64,000 nucleotides of DNA from Phycicoccus sp. (GTDB lineage: Bacteria; Actinomycetota; Actinomycetes; Actinomycetales; Dermatophilaceae). Where the stretch lies: assembly GCA_017993715.1 (NCBI GenBank), contig JAGOME010000009.1, positions 10,002 through 74,001 on the forward strand, read 5' to 3'. The notes under the pieces are model-generated. The model did not search any database. It worked only from the letters and a program-made list of their open reading frames with translations, and had not been told where the DNA came from. Of this stretch, positions 1 through 8,645 are shown in pieces. Each line of letters opens with the position of its first letter. Position 1 is the stretch's first letter. The translations under genes were made by a program, and so were the position numbers.

Positions 1-298
1 CTCCGCCTCCGCAAGCGAAGCAGTGCCCCGACACGCCTTTCGTCGGGGCCCTGCTTCGCTTATCTGGTGCTGTGGGATTTGGGAGGAGCGTCAGCGACGG
101 GTCCCTCCGCCTCCGCAAGCGAAGCAGTGCCCCGACACGCCTTTCGTCGGGGCCCTGCTTCGCTTATCTGGTGCTGTGGGATTTGGGAGGAGCGTCAGCG
201 ACGGGTCCCTCCGCCTCCGCAAGCGAAGCAGGGTCCCGACACGCCTTTCGTCGGGGCCCTGCTTCGCTTATCTGGTGCTGCGGGATTTGGGAGGACGA
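1..298. repeat. 104-bp tandem repeat, nearly three units, each with a long hairpin
   Basis: Units begin at 1, 105 and 209, so the period is 104 bp; the window edge may cut off further units. Each holds an inverted repeat with outer arms AAGCGAAGCAG / CTGCTTCGCTT and inner arms CCCCGAC / GTCGGGG. The third copy diverges after about 290. The array lies downstream of the minus-strand DUF1304 gene, so the hairpins could end transcription arriving from either side. No convincing gene lies in it; open frames here only reflect the repeat. Confidence 0.9.
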
Positions 299-380
299 CC
301 GAGCGCCAGCGAGGGAGGACGGCTCCCTCCGCCTCCTCCGACAACACCGGCGCTCCCCGCATCCACCGGGCGCACACCGC

Positions 381-758
381 TTACGCGTGCGCGAGGCCCA
401 GGGCGATCAGACCGAGAGCGGGCAGCGTGCCCTGGATGAGCGCGGCCCGCGCCTTGGTGCGGTCACTGCTGACGAGCACGATCGCCGCGCCGACCATCAC
501 GAGCAGCCCGAAGTCGACCCACGACAGTCCCGACTCGGCGCCCGACCAGGCTCGGGCGGCCCCGATGATCGTGAGGACGCCGAGGAAGAGGTTGTAGTAG
601 CCCTGGTTGAAGGCCCAGGGCTTGACGACCGGGACGTCTTCAGCGCGCACGCCGAACACTCTGCGCCCGCCCTTCTCGAAACTCACCGACTCCAGCCACC
701 AGATGTACACGTGCAGCAGCCCCGCGAGGAGGGCCAGGACGAGACCGGCATTCATCAT
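381..758 (-). CDS. DUF1304 family small membrane protein
   Basis: A protein of about 125 residues with four hydrophobic segments, typical in size for DUF1304 integral membrane proteins, whose function is not known. Conserved-looking features are an N-terminal helix running into HVYIWWLESV and, in the middle, the NQGYYNLFL stretch with the family's asparagine and glycine. I chose the ATG at 758; the next codon is also ATG. An upstream start at 812 would add 18 polar residues unlike the family. The start region carries the recurrent octamer (ATG AAT GCC GG). It is divergent from ogt with about 77 bp between them, and it reads toward the tandem repeat at the window edge. Confidence 0.8.
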   Translation of the reverse strand: MMNAGLVLALLAGLLHVYIWWLESVSFEKGGRRVFGVRAEDVPVVKPWAFNQGYYNLFLGVLTIIGAARAWSGAESGLSWVDFGLLVMVGAAIVLVSSDRTKARAALIQGTLPALGLIALGLAHA

Positions 759-835
759 GTCCGAAGGGTAGTTTCCCGAATGCCGCACTCCGCACGTCAG
801 CTCGAGCCTCACGTCAACGCCGTGCGCTACGTTCC

Positions 836-1372
836 ATGATCGTGACAGTTCGGCACGCTTTCCTCCCCACGTCGTACGGCGACCTGCTCGCGGTCGCGGC
901 CGCGGACGACACCGGTGACCAGGACGCGCTTATCGGGCTCTACTTCCCGCAGCACTGGTATCCGCCGGGGGCCGACGCGATCGGCGACCTGGTCGACCCC
1001 GCCGGTGACGCGTTGTTCACGCGGACCGCTGCCGAGCTGGCGGCGTACTTCGCCGGCGAGCTCACGGCATTCACGCTGCCCGTCCGCACCACGGGCGACC
1101 CGTTGTCCGAGCGGGTTTGGACCCGGCTGTGTGAGATCCCCTATGGCCAGACCACGACGTACGGCGCGATCGCGACCGAGCTGGGCAACCGCAACCTGGC
1201 GCAGCGCGTCGGCCAGGCCGTCGGCCACAACCCGATCAGCATCGTCATCCCGTGCCACCGGGTCGTCGGGGCGGACGGTGGGCTGACCGGCTACGCCGGG
1301 GGCCTGGACCGCAAACGTCGGCTGCTCGACCTGGAGTCGCCCGCCCCGGATGAGGCCGGCCGCCTCTTCTGA
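836..1372 (+). CDS. ogt: Methylated-DNA-[protein]-cysteine S-methyltransferase
   Basis: A suicide DNA-repair enzyme of 178 residues that moves the methyl group of O6-methylguanine (or O4-methylthymine) onto its own cysteine. The family signature IVIPCHRVV with the acceptor Cys is plain, followed by GGLTGYAGGLDRKRRLLDLE. Upstream are the helix-turn-helix PYGQTTTYGAIA and the residues that flip the damaged base. The N-terminal ribonuclease-like domain is present, so it is full length. The ATG at 836 is the likely start, without a strong ribosome site. It stands alone and converges with the LCP gene, whose stop lies 19 bp beyond. The octamer CGGCATTC occurs inside it near 1064. Confidence 0.93.
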   Translation: MIVTVRHAFLPTSYGDLLAVAAADDTGDQDALIGLYFPQHWYPPGADAIGDLVDPAGDALFTRTAAELAAYFAGELTAFTLPVRTTGDPLSERVWTRLCEIPYGQTTTYGAIATELGNRNLAQRVGQAVGHNPISIVIPCHRVVGADGGLTGYAGGLDRKRRLLDLESPAPDEAGRLF

Positions 1373-1390
1373 GCCCGACAGGCCCAGAGG

Positions 1391-2947
1391 TCAGGAGCAG
1401 ATGTCCGAATCGGCGGTCCGCGGGTTGACCTCCGCGCGGTTGACCGGCTCGCTCGTGCTCGGGCTGTCACTGGAGCTGTCCGAGGGTGTCGCGCTGGGCG
1501 TGGCATGCACGCTCTGCGTCGGCAGCGGATCGGTCCCGATCCGGTTGGGGATCTCGACGACGTCGGGGCTGTAGGCACCCAGGACGACCTGGATGACACC
1601 GTCAAGGTCGGACTGCTCGGTGAGCGTGGCTCCCGGGAATGCCGCAGCGACCGTGCGGGCTGCCTCGCGGTTGCCGGGCGCGTAATAGACGGCGGCCCCC
1701 TGCGCATGGGGCGCGTCGCCCAGGCCGACGTTGGTGAAGCCCAACGCCTGAAGCTGCGCCCCCGCCGCCGTCGCCAAACCTCTCACCCCGGACGCATTGA
1801 GGACCGTGACCGAAATATCCGCGGGGCTCACCGTGAGCGGACCTTCATCGACCGTGGAGGCCGGGCTCGGGGAGTCGCTGACGCCGGTCCCAAGTTTGCG
1901 GTCGGCGCGAATCTCGGCCCAAATGCCGTCCGCGGCCGACGCCCACTGAACCCGGTTGGGGTCCGGCGCGTACTCCTCGATCGGCACGGTGACGAAGGTG
2001 ATGTTCTCCGTCTTGATGGTGCGCAGCGACAGCGCGATGTCGCGCATCGTCCAGAAGTCGATGTTCGTCGTCAGCGACTGCGTCGCGGCGTCCAGGAAGC
2101 CATAGAGCTTGTCGGGGCGCACGAGCATCTCGGTCGAGGTGGCCTTGGTGACGACCGATGACATGAACGCCTGCTGGCGCTCGATCCGGCTCATGTCGGA
2201 GCCATCCCCGACGTTATGGCGGACTCGCACATAGCCAAGCGCCTGATCGCCGTTGAGGGTCTGGCGGCCAGCGGGAATCGAAAGGTTGCTCGCCGGGTCG
2301 TCGATCGCCTCTCGGGTGCACACCTCGATGCCGCCGAGCGCGTCGACCATCTTGGAGAACCCGACGAAGTTCACGGTCGCGTAGTAGTCGACAAAGATGC
2401 CGGTGTTGCCCTCGATGGCCCGGATCGTGCAGCCAGCCCCGCCCACGGGGAAGTTCTGGTTCCACATGACGATCGGCCACTGGTCGTACGGGGTTTCGGG
2501 GTCGCACCCCGGCGGGCCCGGCACCATCGAGTCACGCGGAATGGAGACGACGGTGGCCCAGTCGCGGTCATTGGAGAGATGGACCAACAGCGTGGTGTCG
2601 GAGTGGTTGCCCCCGGCCTCGGCGTCATCCCCGTAGGCATCGGTCCCAAGGCCATCGCGGGTGTCACTGCCCATGAGGAGGATATTGACCGGCCCTCGAG
2701 AGCCCTCGCCGCCGGCGTCGCTCGGCCGGTCGGTGCCGATGGCCTGGGAGACGTCCACACGAGTGATGTTGCTGTTGAGGCGCACCACGGCCCAGGCAGT
2801 GACCACCACCAGGACGATGGCCACGCCTCCGGCGATCCAGGTCAGACGGCGCAGGAGCAAGTGTCGGCGGCGCTCGTGGCGAGCCATCCGACGCAGGGGC
2901 GCCACAGGCGGGTCATCCGCCGGTCGCTCCTGGTCGCCACGCGCCAC
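1391..2947 (-). CDS. LytR-CpsA-Psr (LCP) family protein with C-terminal LytR_C domain
   Basis: A 518-residue membrane-anchored enzyme expected to transfer undecaprenyl-linked glycopolymers (arabinogalactan- or teichoic-acid-like) onto peptidoglycan at the outer face of the membrane. A basic cytoplasmic N terminus is followed by one membrane helix near residues 35-55. The LCP domain follows (about 85-320) with NILLMGSDTR, the SDTTLLVHL stretch, the arginine of VVSIPRDS and the RVRHNVGDGSDMSRIERQQ block that binds the pyrophosphate-lipid. A LytR_C domain spans about 370-460 (VTVLNASGVRGLA), and the tail is Ser/Pro-rich. The GTG at 2947 is preceded by AAGGGG at good spacing; an ATG at 2887 is the alternative. 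Confidence 0.92.
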   Translation of the reverse strand: MARGDQERPADDPPVAPLRRMARHERRRHLLLRRLTWIAGGVAIVLVVVTAWAVVRLNSNITRVDVSQAIGTDRPSDAGGEGSRGPVNILLMGSDTRDGLGTDAYGDDAEAGGNHSDTTLLVHLSNDRDWATVVSIPRDSMVPGPPGCDPETPYDQWPIVMWNQNFPVGGAGCTIRAIEGNTGIFVDYYATVNFVGFSKMVDALGGIEVCTREAIDDPASNLSIPAGRQTLNGDQALGYVRVRHNVGDGSDMSRIERQQAFMSSVVTKATSTEMLVRPDKLYGFLDAATQSLTTNIDFWTMRDIALSLRTIKTENITFVTVPIEEYAPDPNRVQWASAADGIWAEIRADRKLGTGVSDSPSPASTVDEGPLTVSPADISVTVLNASGVRGLATAAGAQLQALGFTNVGLGDAPHAQGAAVYYAPGNREAARTVAAAFPGATLTEQSDLDGVIQVVLGAYSPDVVEIPNRIGTDPLPTQSVHATPSATPSDSSSDSPSTSEPVNRAEVNPRTADSDICS

Positions 2948-3127
2948 AAATGCCCCTTCACTGATTGAGTCAGTTTCCGCTTGTCATCGTGCGTTTGGGA
3001 CGCGCGAAGACCCGCCGGAAGTGTAGGCGCTGAACCTGCGCCGGGGTTGTCAACGCTCGGGACGAGCGGCGAGGTTCCCGCTCAGGGTGTCGTTGATCGC
3101 CTCGAGCAGAGGCCCCAGATAGGACGG

Positions 3128-3157
3128 GGCCCCGTCACCGCGAACGGTGACGGGGCC
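3128..3157 (-). terminator. Hairpin downstream of the cold-shock gene
   Basis: A perfect 12-bp stem, GGCCCCGTCACC / GGTGACGGGGCC, with a 6-nt loop lies 26 bp past the stop of the minus-strand cold-shock gene. No T-run follows, as is common in this group, so termination here is inferred from position and stem strength. Confidence 0.7.
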
Positions 3158-3183
3158 TCGCCTGATCGTGCGGTAACGCCTCG

Positions 3184-3387
3184 TCAGATGGGGCGAACCT
3201 GGTCTGCCTGGGGGCCCTTGGGACCCTGGGTGACCTCGAACTCGACCCGCTGCGCCTCGTCCAGGGAACGGTAGCCCTGGGTGTCGATGGCGGTGTAGTG
3301 AACGAACACGTCGGGGCCCCCGCCGTCCTGGGCGATGAAACCAAAGCCCTTTTCAGCGTTGAACCACTTCACAGTGCCCTGTGCCAT
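3184..3387 (-). CDS. cspA: Cold-shock domain protein (CspA family)
   Basis: A 67-residue single-stranded nucleic-acid-binding protein that acts as an RNA chaperone and antiterminator. The start is [23 protein letters not shown]1 (KGFGFI) and RNP2 (DVFVHYTAI) are intact, and the tail [13 protein letters not shown] is typical of actinobacterial Csp. The ATG at 3387 has AAGGAAAGAG eight bases upstream. The reading frame stays open further upstream but does not look like protein. About 290 bp of gene-free DNA separate it from the ABC-operon terminator, enough for the long structured 5' leader usual in csp genes; I see no clear promoter there. Confidence 0.95.
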   Translation of the reverse strand: MAQGTVKWFNAEKGFGFIAQDGGGPDVFVHYTAIDTQGYRSLDEAQRVEFEVTQGPKGPQADQVRPI

Positions 3388-3676
3388 GGGGTAACTCTTT
3401 CCTTCGATTGCTCTGAGCACCGAGGAATCACGGTGCCCGTAGTTGCACCTGGCACCCCATGCCGTGGCGTTGAGCCTCGGACACATAGACGCCCGATCGG
3501 GGATCCCGAGAGGGCGCATCCTGCGACGTGCAAGAACTGCTGTTGTGCAACCGGGTATGAACTTAGCAGGAGTTAGGCAGGCGAGCGGAAGACCCACATG
3601 CCGATCCACTGCCTCGCGTCCGCCTCTCGGACAGTTTTTGGACCGTTTCCGGACCGATGTCGACGATCGCGAGAGC

Positions 3677-3713
3677 GAGGCGCCGCCGCTGTCGTCCTCA
3701 GCGGCGGCGCCTC
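3677..3713 (-). terminator. Terminator hairpin of the sugar ABC operon
   Basis: A perfect 14-bp stem, GAGGCGCCGCCGCT / AGCGGCGGCGCCTC, with a 9-nt loop, 25 bp beyond the stop of the ABC ATPase gene on the minus strand. Confidence 0.75.
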
Positions 3714-3737
3714 GCGGTCGGGGGCGAGCGAGGGCCG

Positions 3738-4576
3738 TCAGGTCGCCGGCGTGGCCTGCGTGAGGGTTTTGGCGCCGGTCATGATGGCCACGCCCTCGCC
3801 CATGTCGTGCGACTGGGGTGTGATCACGCCGGCACAACCACCCAGGCGCTGGATGTGGATCCGGTCCGCGACCTCCCACACGTGGGGCATGTTGTGCGAG
3901 ATGAGGATGATCCCGAGCCCGCTGTCACGCAGCTGCTTGATCATGTCCAGGACCATCCCGGACTCCTTGACGCCGAGGGCAGCGGTCGGCTCGTCGAGGA
4001 CGACGACTTTGCTCCCGAATGCCGCGGCGCGGGCCACGGCCACGGCCTGCCGCTGCCCACCGGAGAGGGTTTCGACAGCCTGGCCCATGTTCTGAATCGT
4101 CTGGATCCCCAGCCGAGACACGGCCTCGCCGGCCCGCTGCTTCATTCCCTTTTTGTCGAGCATCCGGAAAACCGATCCGAGCACACCGGATCGGCGCTCC
4201 TCCCGGGCGAGATACAGATTGCTCGCGATATCGAGGGCGGGAATGACGGCCAGCTGTTGATACACCGTCTCGATCCCCGCCTCGCGGGCCTCCTGCGGAC
4301 GTTTGAATGCCGCAGGCTCACCACCGAGATAGAGGCTCCCGGAGTCGGGTTGATAGGCGCCCGTCAGGCACTTGATCAGTGTTGACTTCCCGGCACCGTT
4401 ATCTCCGATGACGGCGAGGACCTCCCCTGCGTACAGGTCGAGGTTGACCCCGTCGAGCCCGACGACGCGGCCGAACGTGATCCGCAGGTCTCGGCCGCTC
4501 AGGATGGGTTCGGCGGCATACCGGGCCCGTGTGTCCTCGGGCAGGTGGTCGACGGAGAGGGGCAGCTTGGTGACGC

Positions 4577-4580
<4 letters not shown>
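3738..4580 (-). CDS. Sugar ABC importer ATPase (FrcA/RbsA-like, single ATPase domain)
   Basis: A 280-residue cytoplasmic ATPase that powers the adjacent importer. Walker A is GDNGAGKST, the Q-loop region is VYQQLAVIP, the signature is LSGGQRQAV, Walker B is [12 protein letters not shown] and the switch His is in [13 protein letters not shown]. It carries one ATPase domain, as in FrcA, rather than the tandem pair of RbsA. The ATG at 4580 overlaps the permease stop as ATGA, so the two are translationally coupled; a longer frame upstream is not needed. It is the last gene of the operon SBP-permease-ATPase and is followed by a 14-bp stem terminator. The C terminus (residues 245-280) is poorly conserved. 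Confidence 0.92.
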
Positions 4581-5602
<1,022 letters not shown>

Positions 5603-5616
5603 CAGAGGTTCAGTCC

Positions 5617-6750
5617 TCAGCCCCAGCAGATGGCAGACGCTGCAGCGGTGTCGATCGAGTCGACTCCGGCGGCGGCCTTGTCCGTGACGAGCGCGACTCC
5701 GGTGTTGTAGAAGTCGAGGCCGTCGGTGACGGTCGGCTTGTCACCGCCGCGGGCGATGTCGGCGATGGCCTTCATGCCGAGGGTGGCCATCTTCAGCGGG
5801 TACTGCTGCGAGGTGGCCCCGATGACCCCACTCTTGACTTGGTCGACACCCGCGCAGCCGCCGTCAACTGAGACGATGAGGGCGTCGGTGATGCCAGCGG
5901 CCTCGAGGGCCTTCTTGGCGCCGACGGCAGCGGGCTCGTTGATCGTGTAGACCACGTTGATGTCCTTGGACTTGGACAGGCAGTTCTCCATCGCCTTCAG
6001 ACCGTCGGTCTCGTTGCCGAGGGAGGCCTCGTTGCAGACGATCGAGTAGTCGCCACCCTTGCCGCCGGCGTACGTGCCCGTGGGAGCCTCGTCGCCGTTC
6101 ATCTTGCCGTCCTTGACGTCGATGCCCATGCCCTCGAGGAAGCCCTGGTCACGGTTGTAGTCGACCGAGACGACCTTGTCGTTGAACAGGTCCAGCAGGG
6201 CGATGCTGGCGGCCTTGCCATCGAGCTGGACGGCGGTCCATTCGCCGATGAGCTTGCCGGCGAGGCGGTTGTCGGTCGCGAAGGTGATGTCGACGGTGTC
6301 GGCCGGGTCCGGCGGGGTGTCCAGGGCAATGACGTAGAGGCCGGCGTCGCGGGCCTTCTTGATGGCGGCGTTGACACCGGTGCTCATCGGGGTGATGAGG
6401 ATGCCCTTGTCGCCGCGGGCGATCGCGTCCTCGATCGCGGTGATCTGGCCCTGGTCGTCTCCCTCCTTGGCGCCCGAGGCCACGGTGAGCTTGACGTTGT
6501 TGTTCGCGGCGTCCTCCTTGGCGCCCTTTTGCATGGCAACGAAGAACGGGTTGGACGAGTCCTTGGTGATCAGGGTGACGCCAACCTCCTCGGTCGAGGA
6601 GCCGGAGTCGGCCGCGGCGGAGGTCGAGGAGTCAGACGTGGAGCTGTCGCTCGAACCGCACGCAGCGGCCGAGAAGGCCACACCGACGATGCCGATGGTG
6701 GCGAGGGCGCGACGGACCGAGGGCGTGACGACGGGGGGACGATGACGCAT
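5617..6750 (-). CDS. Sugar ABC importer substrate-binding lipoprotein (FrcB/RbsB-like)
   Basis: A 377-residue extracytoplasmic receptor. The signal peptide ends in FSAAACGSS, so it is a lipoprotein, followed by a Ser/Thr-rich linker. The type I periplasmic-binding fold is visible: SSNPFFVAMQKGA, GILITPMS and the hinge-domain segment YTINEPAAVGAKKALEAAG. Conserved cysteines (IVCNEASLG, MENCLSKSK, DGGCAGV) recall fructose-binding FrcB proteins. The ATG at 6750 has GGAGAG five bases upstream; the frame extends to 6837 but that part includes the operator. First gene of the operon; the leader holds a 10-bp inverted repeat and a 16-bp operator, and a LacI regulator is divergent. Fructose is my best guess for the ligand, not proven. 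Confidence 0.92.
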   Translation of the reverse strand: MRHRPPVVTPSVRRALATIGIVGVAFSAAACGSSDSSTSDSSTSAAADSGSSTEEVGVTLITKDSSNPFFVAMQKGAKEDAANNNVKLTVASGAKEGDDQGQITAIEDAIARGDKGILITPMSTGVNAAIKKARDAGLYVIALDTPPDPADTVDITFATDNRLAGKLIGEWTAVQLDGKAASIALLDLFNDKVVSVDYNRDQGFLEGMGIDVKDGKMNGDEAPTGTYAGGKGGDYSIVCNEASLGNETDGLKAMENCLSKSKDINVVYTINEPAAVGAKKALEAAGITDALIVSVDGGCAGVDQVKSGVIGATSQQYPLKMATLGMKAIADIARGGDKPTVTDGLDFYNTGVALVTDKAAAGVDSIDTAAASAICWG

Positions 6751-6780
6751 GGGGCTCTCCTTTGAGGTGGTGCAGGTCGT

Positions 6781-6819
6781 GGATCGGGCGCACGGCCGGT
6801 GAGGGGGTTCGCCCGATCC
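6781..6819 (-). promoter_or_regulatory. 10-bp inverted repeat in the leader of the sugar operon
   Basis: GGATCGGGCG at 6781-6790 is the exact inverse of CGCCCGATCC at 6810-6819. It lies between the palindromic operator and the binding-protein start, so it would fold into a stem in the mRNA leader or could bind a second regulator. Confidence 0.5.
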
Positions 6820-6821
6820 AT

Positions 6822-6837
6822 ATGACAACGTTGTCAT
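6822..6837. promoter_or_regulatory. LacI-type operator in the sugar operon promoter
   Basis: A perfect 16-bp palindrome, ATGACAAC|GTTGTCAT, with the central CG typical of LacI-family operators. It lies between the divergent regulator and the ABC operon, 72 bp upstream of the binding-protein start. A related site lies at 6902. Confidence 0.85.
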
Positions 6838-6894
6838 GGAGAGTTCTAGCCCCCACTTGCCCTACTGGTCAAGCGTCGAGTACAAACTGTGACC

Positions 6895-7959
6895 ATGCGC
6901 GTGACATCGTTGTCAGAGCCCGGGGACAGCAGCCGGCCCCCGGCGCGTGCCACGATGCGCGATGTCGCCGCCTTGGCCGGCGTCAGCCTCAAGACCGTGT
7001 CCCGGGTGATCAACGACGAGCCTGGGGTCAAGGACGAGATCCGCTCCCGGGTGTCTGCGGCGGCCGACCGGCTGGACTACCGGCACAACCGTGGAGCAAG
7101 CAACCTGCGGAGCGCCAGTGGGCGCACGGGATCGATCGGCGCCCTGGTCCAGGACGTCAGCAACAGCTTCTCGGCGTCCCTTCTGCGCGCACTCGAGGAC
7201 AGTGCACGCGCTCGGGGCAATGCCGTCCTGGCTGCGAGTCTGGACGAGGAGGAGGCCCGAGAGCGGGCCCTAGTCAACTCGCTCGTGGAGCGTCGCGTCG
7301 ATGGTCTCGTCATCATCCCGGCCACCTCGCGCCAGGACTACCTGGCCGGTGATCTGCGCGCTGGTCTCCCTGTCGTCTTCGTCGACCGCAAACCAGCTGG
7401 TGTCGATGCCGACTCCGTGTCGGTGGACAACGTCGAGGGCGGCCTGCTCGCAACGAATCACCTTCTCACACAGGGCCATCGCCGCGTCGCTGCCATCCTT
7501 GACAACATCTCGATCCCCACGGCTGAGCAGCGACGACGGGGCTACTTCAAGGCCCATGCGGCCCGAGGGGTGAGCCCCGATCCGGAGCTGATCGTCACCG
7601 AGGTCCGCGATGCGGCGCACGCGCAGGAGGCGGCCGAGCGGCTGCTGGCTCTGCCGGATCCGCCCACGGCATTCTTTGCCGGACGCAACGTCATCTCCCT
7701 CGGAGTGGCGCGGGCGCTGGCAGCCCGGGGACTGCGGCATTCCGTGGCCGTGGTGGGGTTCGACGACTTCCCGATGGCGGACCTGCTCGAGCCACCCCTC
7801 ACGGTGATCCGCCAGGACGTGACTCGCATCGGGCGGCTGGCCGCTGAGCTGCTCTTTGCGCGCATCGACGGCGACACGTCCGCGCCCACCCATGTGGTGC
7901 TGGAGCCGACCCTGGTCTGCCGTGGGTCCGGGGAGATCCCCCCGCGCGCCCTGTCATAG
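6895..7959 (+). CDS. LacI family transcriptional regulator of the sugar ABC operon
   Basis: A 354-residue repressor. The N-terminal helix-turn-helix DVAALAGVSLKTVSRVIN and hinge helix are standard, and a sugar-binding domain follows (GALVQDVSNSFSASLLRALE, GHRRVAAI, VVGFDDFPMADLLEPPLTVIRQD). It is divergent from the sugar importer and very likely represses it until the sugar binds. The start is uncertain: ATG 6895 and GTG 6889 give about 20 residues before the HTH, while ATG 6955 gives almost none. A second operator-like sequence (6902-6915) lies in codons 3-7 of the chosen frame, which suggests self-regulation by blocking transcription. Confidence 0.92.
   Translation: MRVTSLSEPGDSSRPPARATMRDVAALAGVSLKTVSRVINDEPGVKDEIRSRVSAAADRLDYRHNRGASNLRSASGRTGSIGALVQDVSNSFSASLLRALEDSARARGNAVLAASLDEEEARERALVNSLVERRVDGLVIIPATSRQDYLAGDLRAGLPVVFVDRKPAGVDADSVSVDNVEGGLLATNHLLTQGHRRVAAILDNISIPTAEQRRRGYFKAHAARGVSPDPELIVTEVRDAAHAQEAAERLLALPDPPTAFFAGRNVISLGVARALAARGLRHSVAVVGFDDFPMADLLEPPLTVIRQDVTRIGRLAAELLFARIDGDTSAPTHVVLEPTLVCRGSGEIPPRALS
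6902..6915. promoter_or_regulatory. Second LacI-type operator, inside the 5' end of the regulator gene
   Basis: TGACA-TCGT-TGTCA shares TGACA, CG and TTGTCA with the perfect site at 6822. The two centres are about 79 bp apart, so one repressor tetramer could bridge them or each could be bound separately. Confidence 0.6.
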
Positions 7960-7977
7960 ACCCCTCGCCTCCCCCGT

Positions 7978-8035
7978 CGAGATGACTCGACACGCAGACG
8001 AATCTCGAATGCCGCCCGCATGTCGTGTCATCTCG
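7978..8035. repeat. 58-bp palindromic interspersed repeat, copy 1
   Basis: Bounded by CGAGATGAC (7978) and GTCATCTCG (ending 8035), with CGACA / TGTCG continuing the stem after one mismatch. The loop carries GAATGCCGCCCGC. It lies between the convergent LacI and lipoprotein genes, where it can act as a two-way terminator. Other copies are at 8588 and 40731, all exactly 58 bp. Confidence 0.85.
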
Positions 8036-8096
8036 TCTGATGCCGGGCCATGCAACCCGGGGATCGTTCGCCCGCGGTATGCGACGCCGCGGTCCG

Positions 8097-8489
8097 CTAC
8101 TGCGGGCAGACCGTCAGGAGGGTGGCATTGAACCTGCCCAACGCGACGGCAAAGGCGAGCTGCGCCGTCTGGGCACCATCACCGCCACTGTTCACCAACT
8201 CCCGGGCCGCCTTGAGCAGCTCGTCACGATCGGCGATGGCAGCGTCCGGCACCGCGGTGGCGCCCATGGCATCGACCAGCGACTGCGCGGCGGTGACCCA
8301 GTCCTGGCCCGAGGACAGGGCGGTGGTCACGCTGGCCGCGGCACCGGAGATGTCCCCCGCCTCCGCGCAGCCGGGCACCGCCGACGCGGCGACGCTGACC
8401 TCGACGGTGGGGCTGGCCGCATTGCCGGACACCGACACCCCACACCCACTGAGCAGGACCGCCGCAGCCACCCCGGTAAGCCATCTCAT
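8097..8489 (-). CDS. Small secreted lipoprotein of unknown function
   Basis: A 130-residue protein that I do not recognise. The N terminus MRWLTGVAAAVLLSGCGVS is a lipoprotein signal with lipobox LSGC, so the mature protein should be lipid-anchored outside the cell. The mature part is Ala-rich and probably helical (ITTAL/AAQSLVDAMGA-like heptads), with two further cysteines (VPGCAEA and the near-terminal VCPQ) that could form a disulfide. The ATG at 8489 has GGGAGA seven bases upstream. It is flanked on both sides by 58-bp palindromic repeats and has no obvious operon partner. Confidence 0.8.
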   Translation of the reverse strand: MRWLTGVAAAVLLSGCGVSVSGNAASPTVEVSVAASAVPGCAEAGDISGAAASVTTALSSGQDWVTAAQSLVDAMGATAVPDAAIADRDELLKAARELVNSGGDGAQTAQLAFAVALGRFNATLLTVCPQ

Positions 8490-8587
8490 TGCGCAATCTC
8501 CCTTACGACGTGTGTCACTGTCGCGATCCAAGCAGAGCAACCCGTGAATCGGGCGTCCCCAGTTGTGGGGACGTTCCTGCCCCTCGT

Positions 8588-8645
8588 CGAGATGACTCGA
8601 CACGCGGACAAATTTCGAATGCCGCCCGCGTTTTACGTCATCTCG
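8588..8645. repeat. 58-bp palindromic interspersed repeat, copy 2
   Basis: The same end sequences as copy 1 (CGAGATGAC ... GTCATCTCG) with loop TTTCGAATGCCGCCCGCG. Its right arm encodes the last codons and the TGA of the acyltransferase gene (8638-8640), so the repeat settled onto, or supplied, that gene's 3' end. Confidence 0.85.

Noticed and set aside
1..298. CRISPR-like array in the 104-bp or 52-bp tandem repeats
   Set aside because: Units are contiguous and nearly identical throughout, with no unique spacers, and no cas genes lie in the window.
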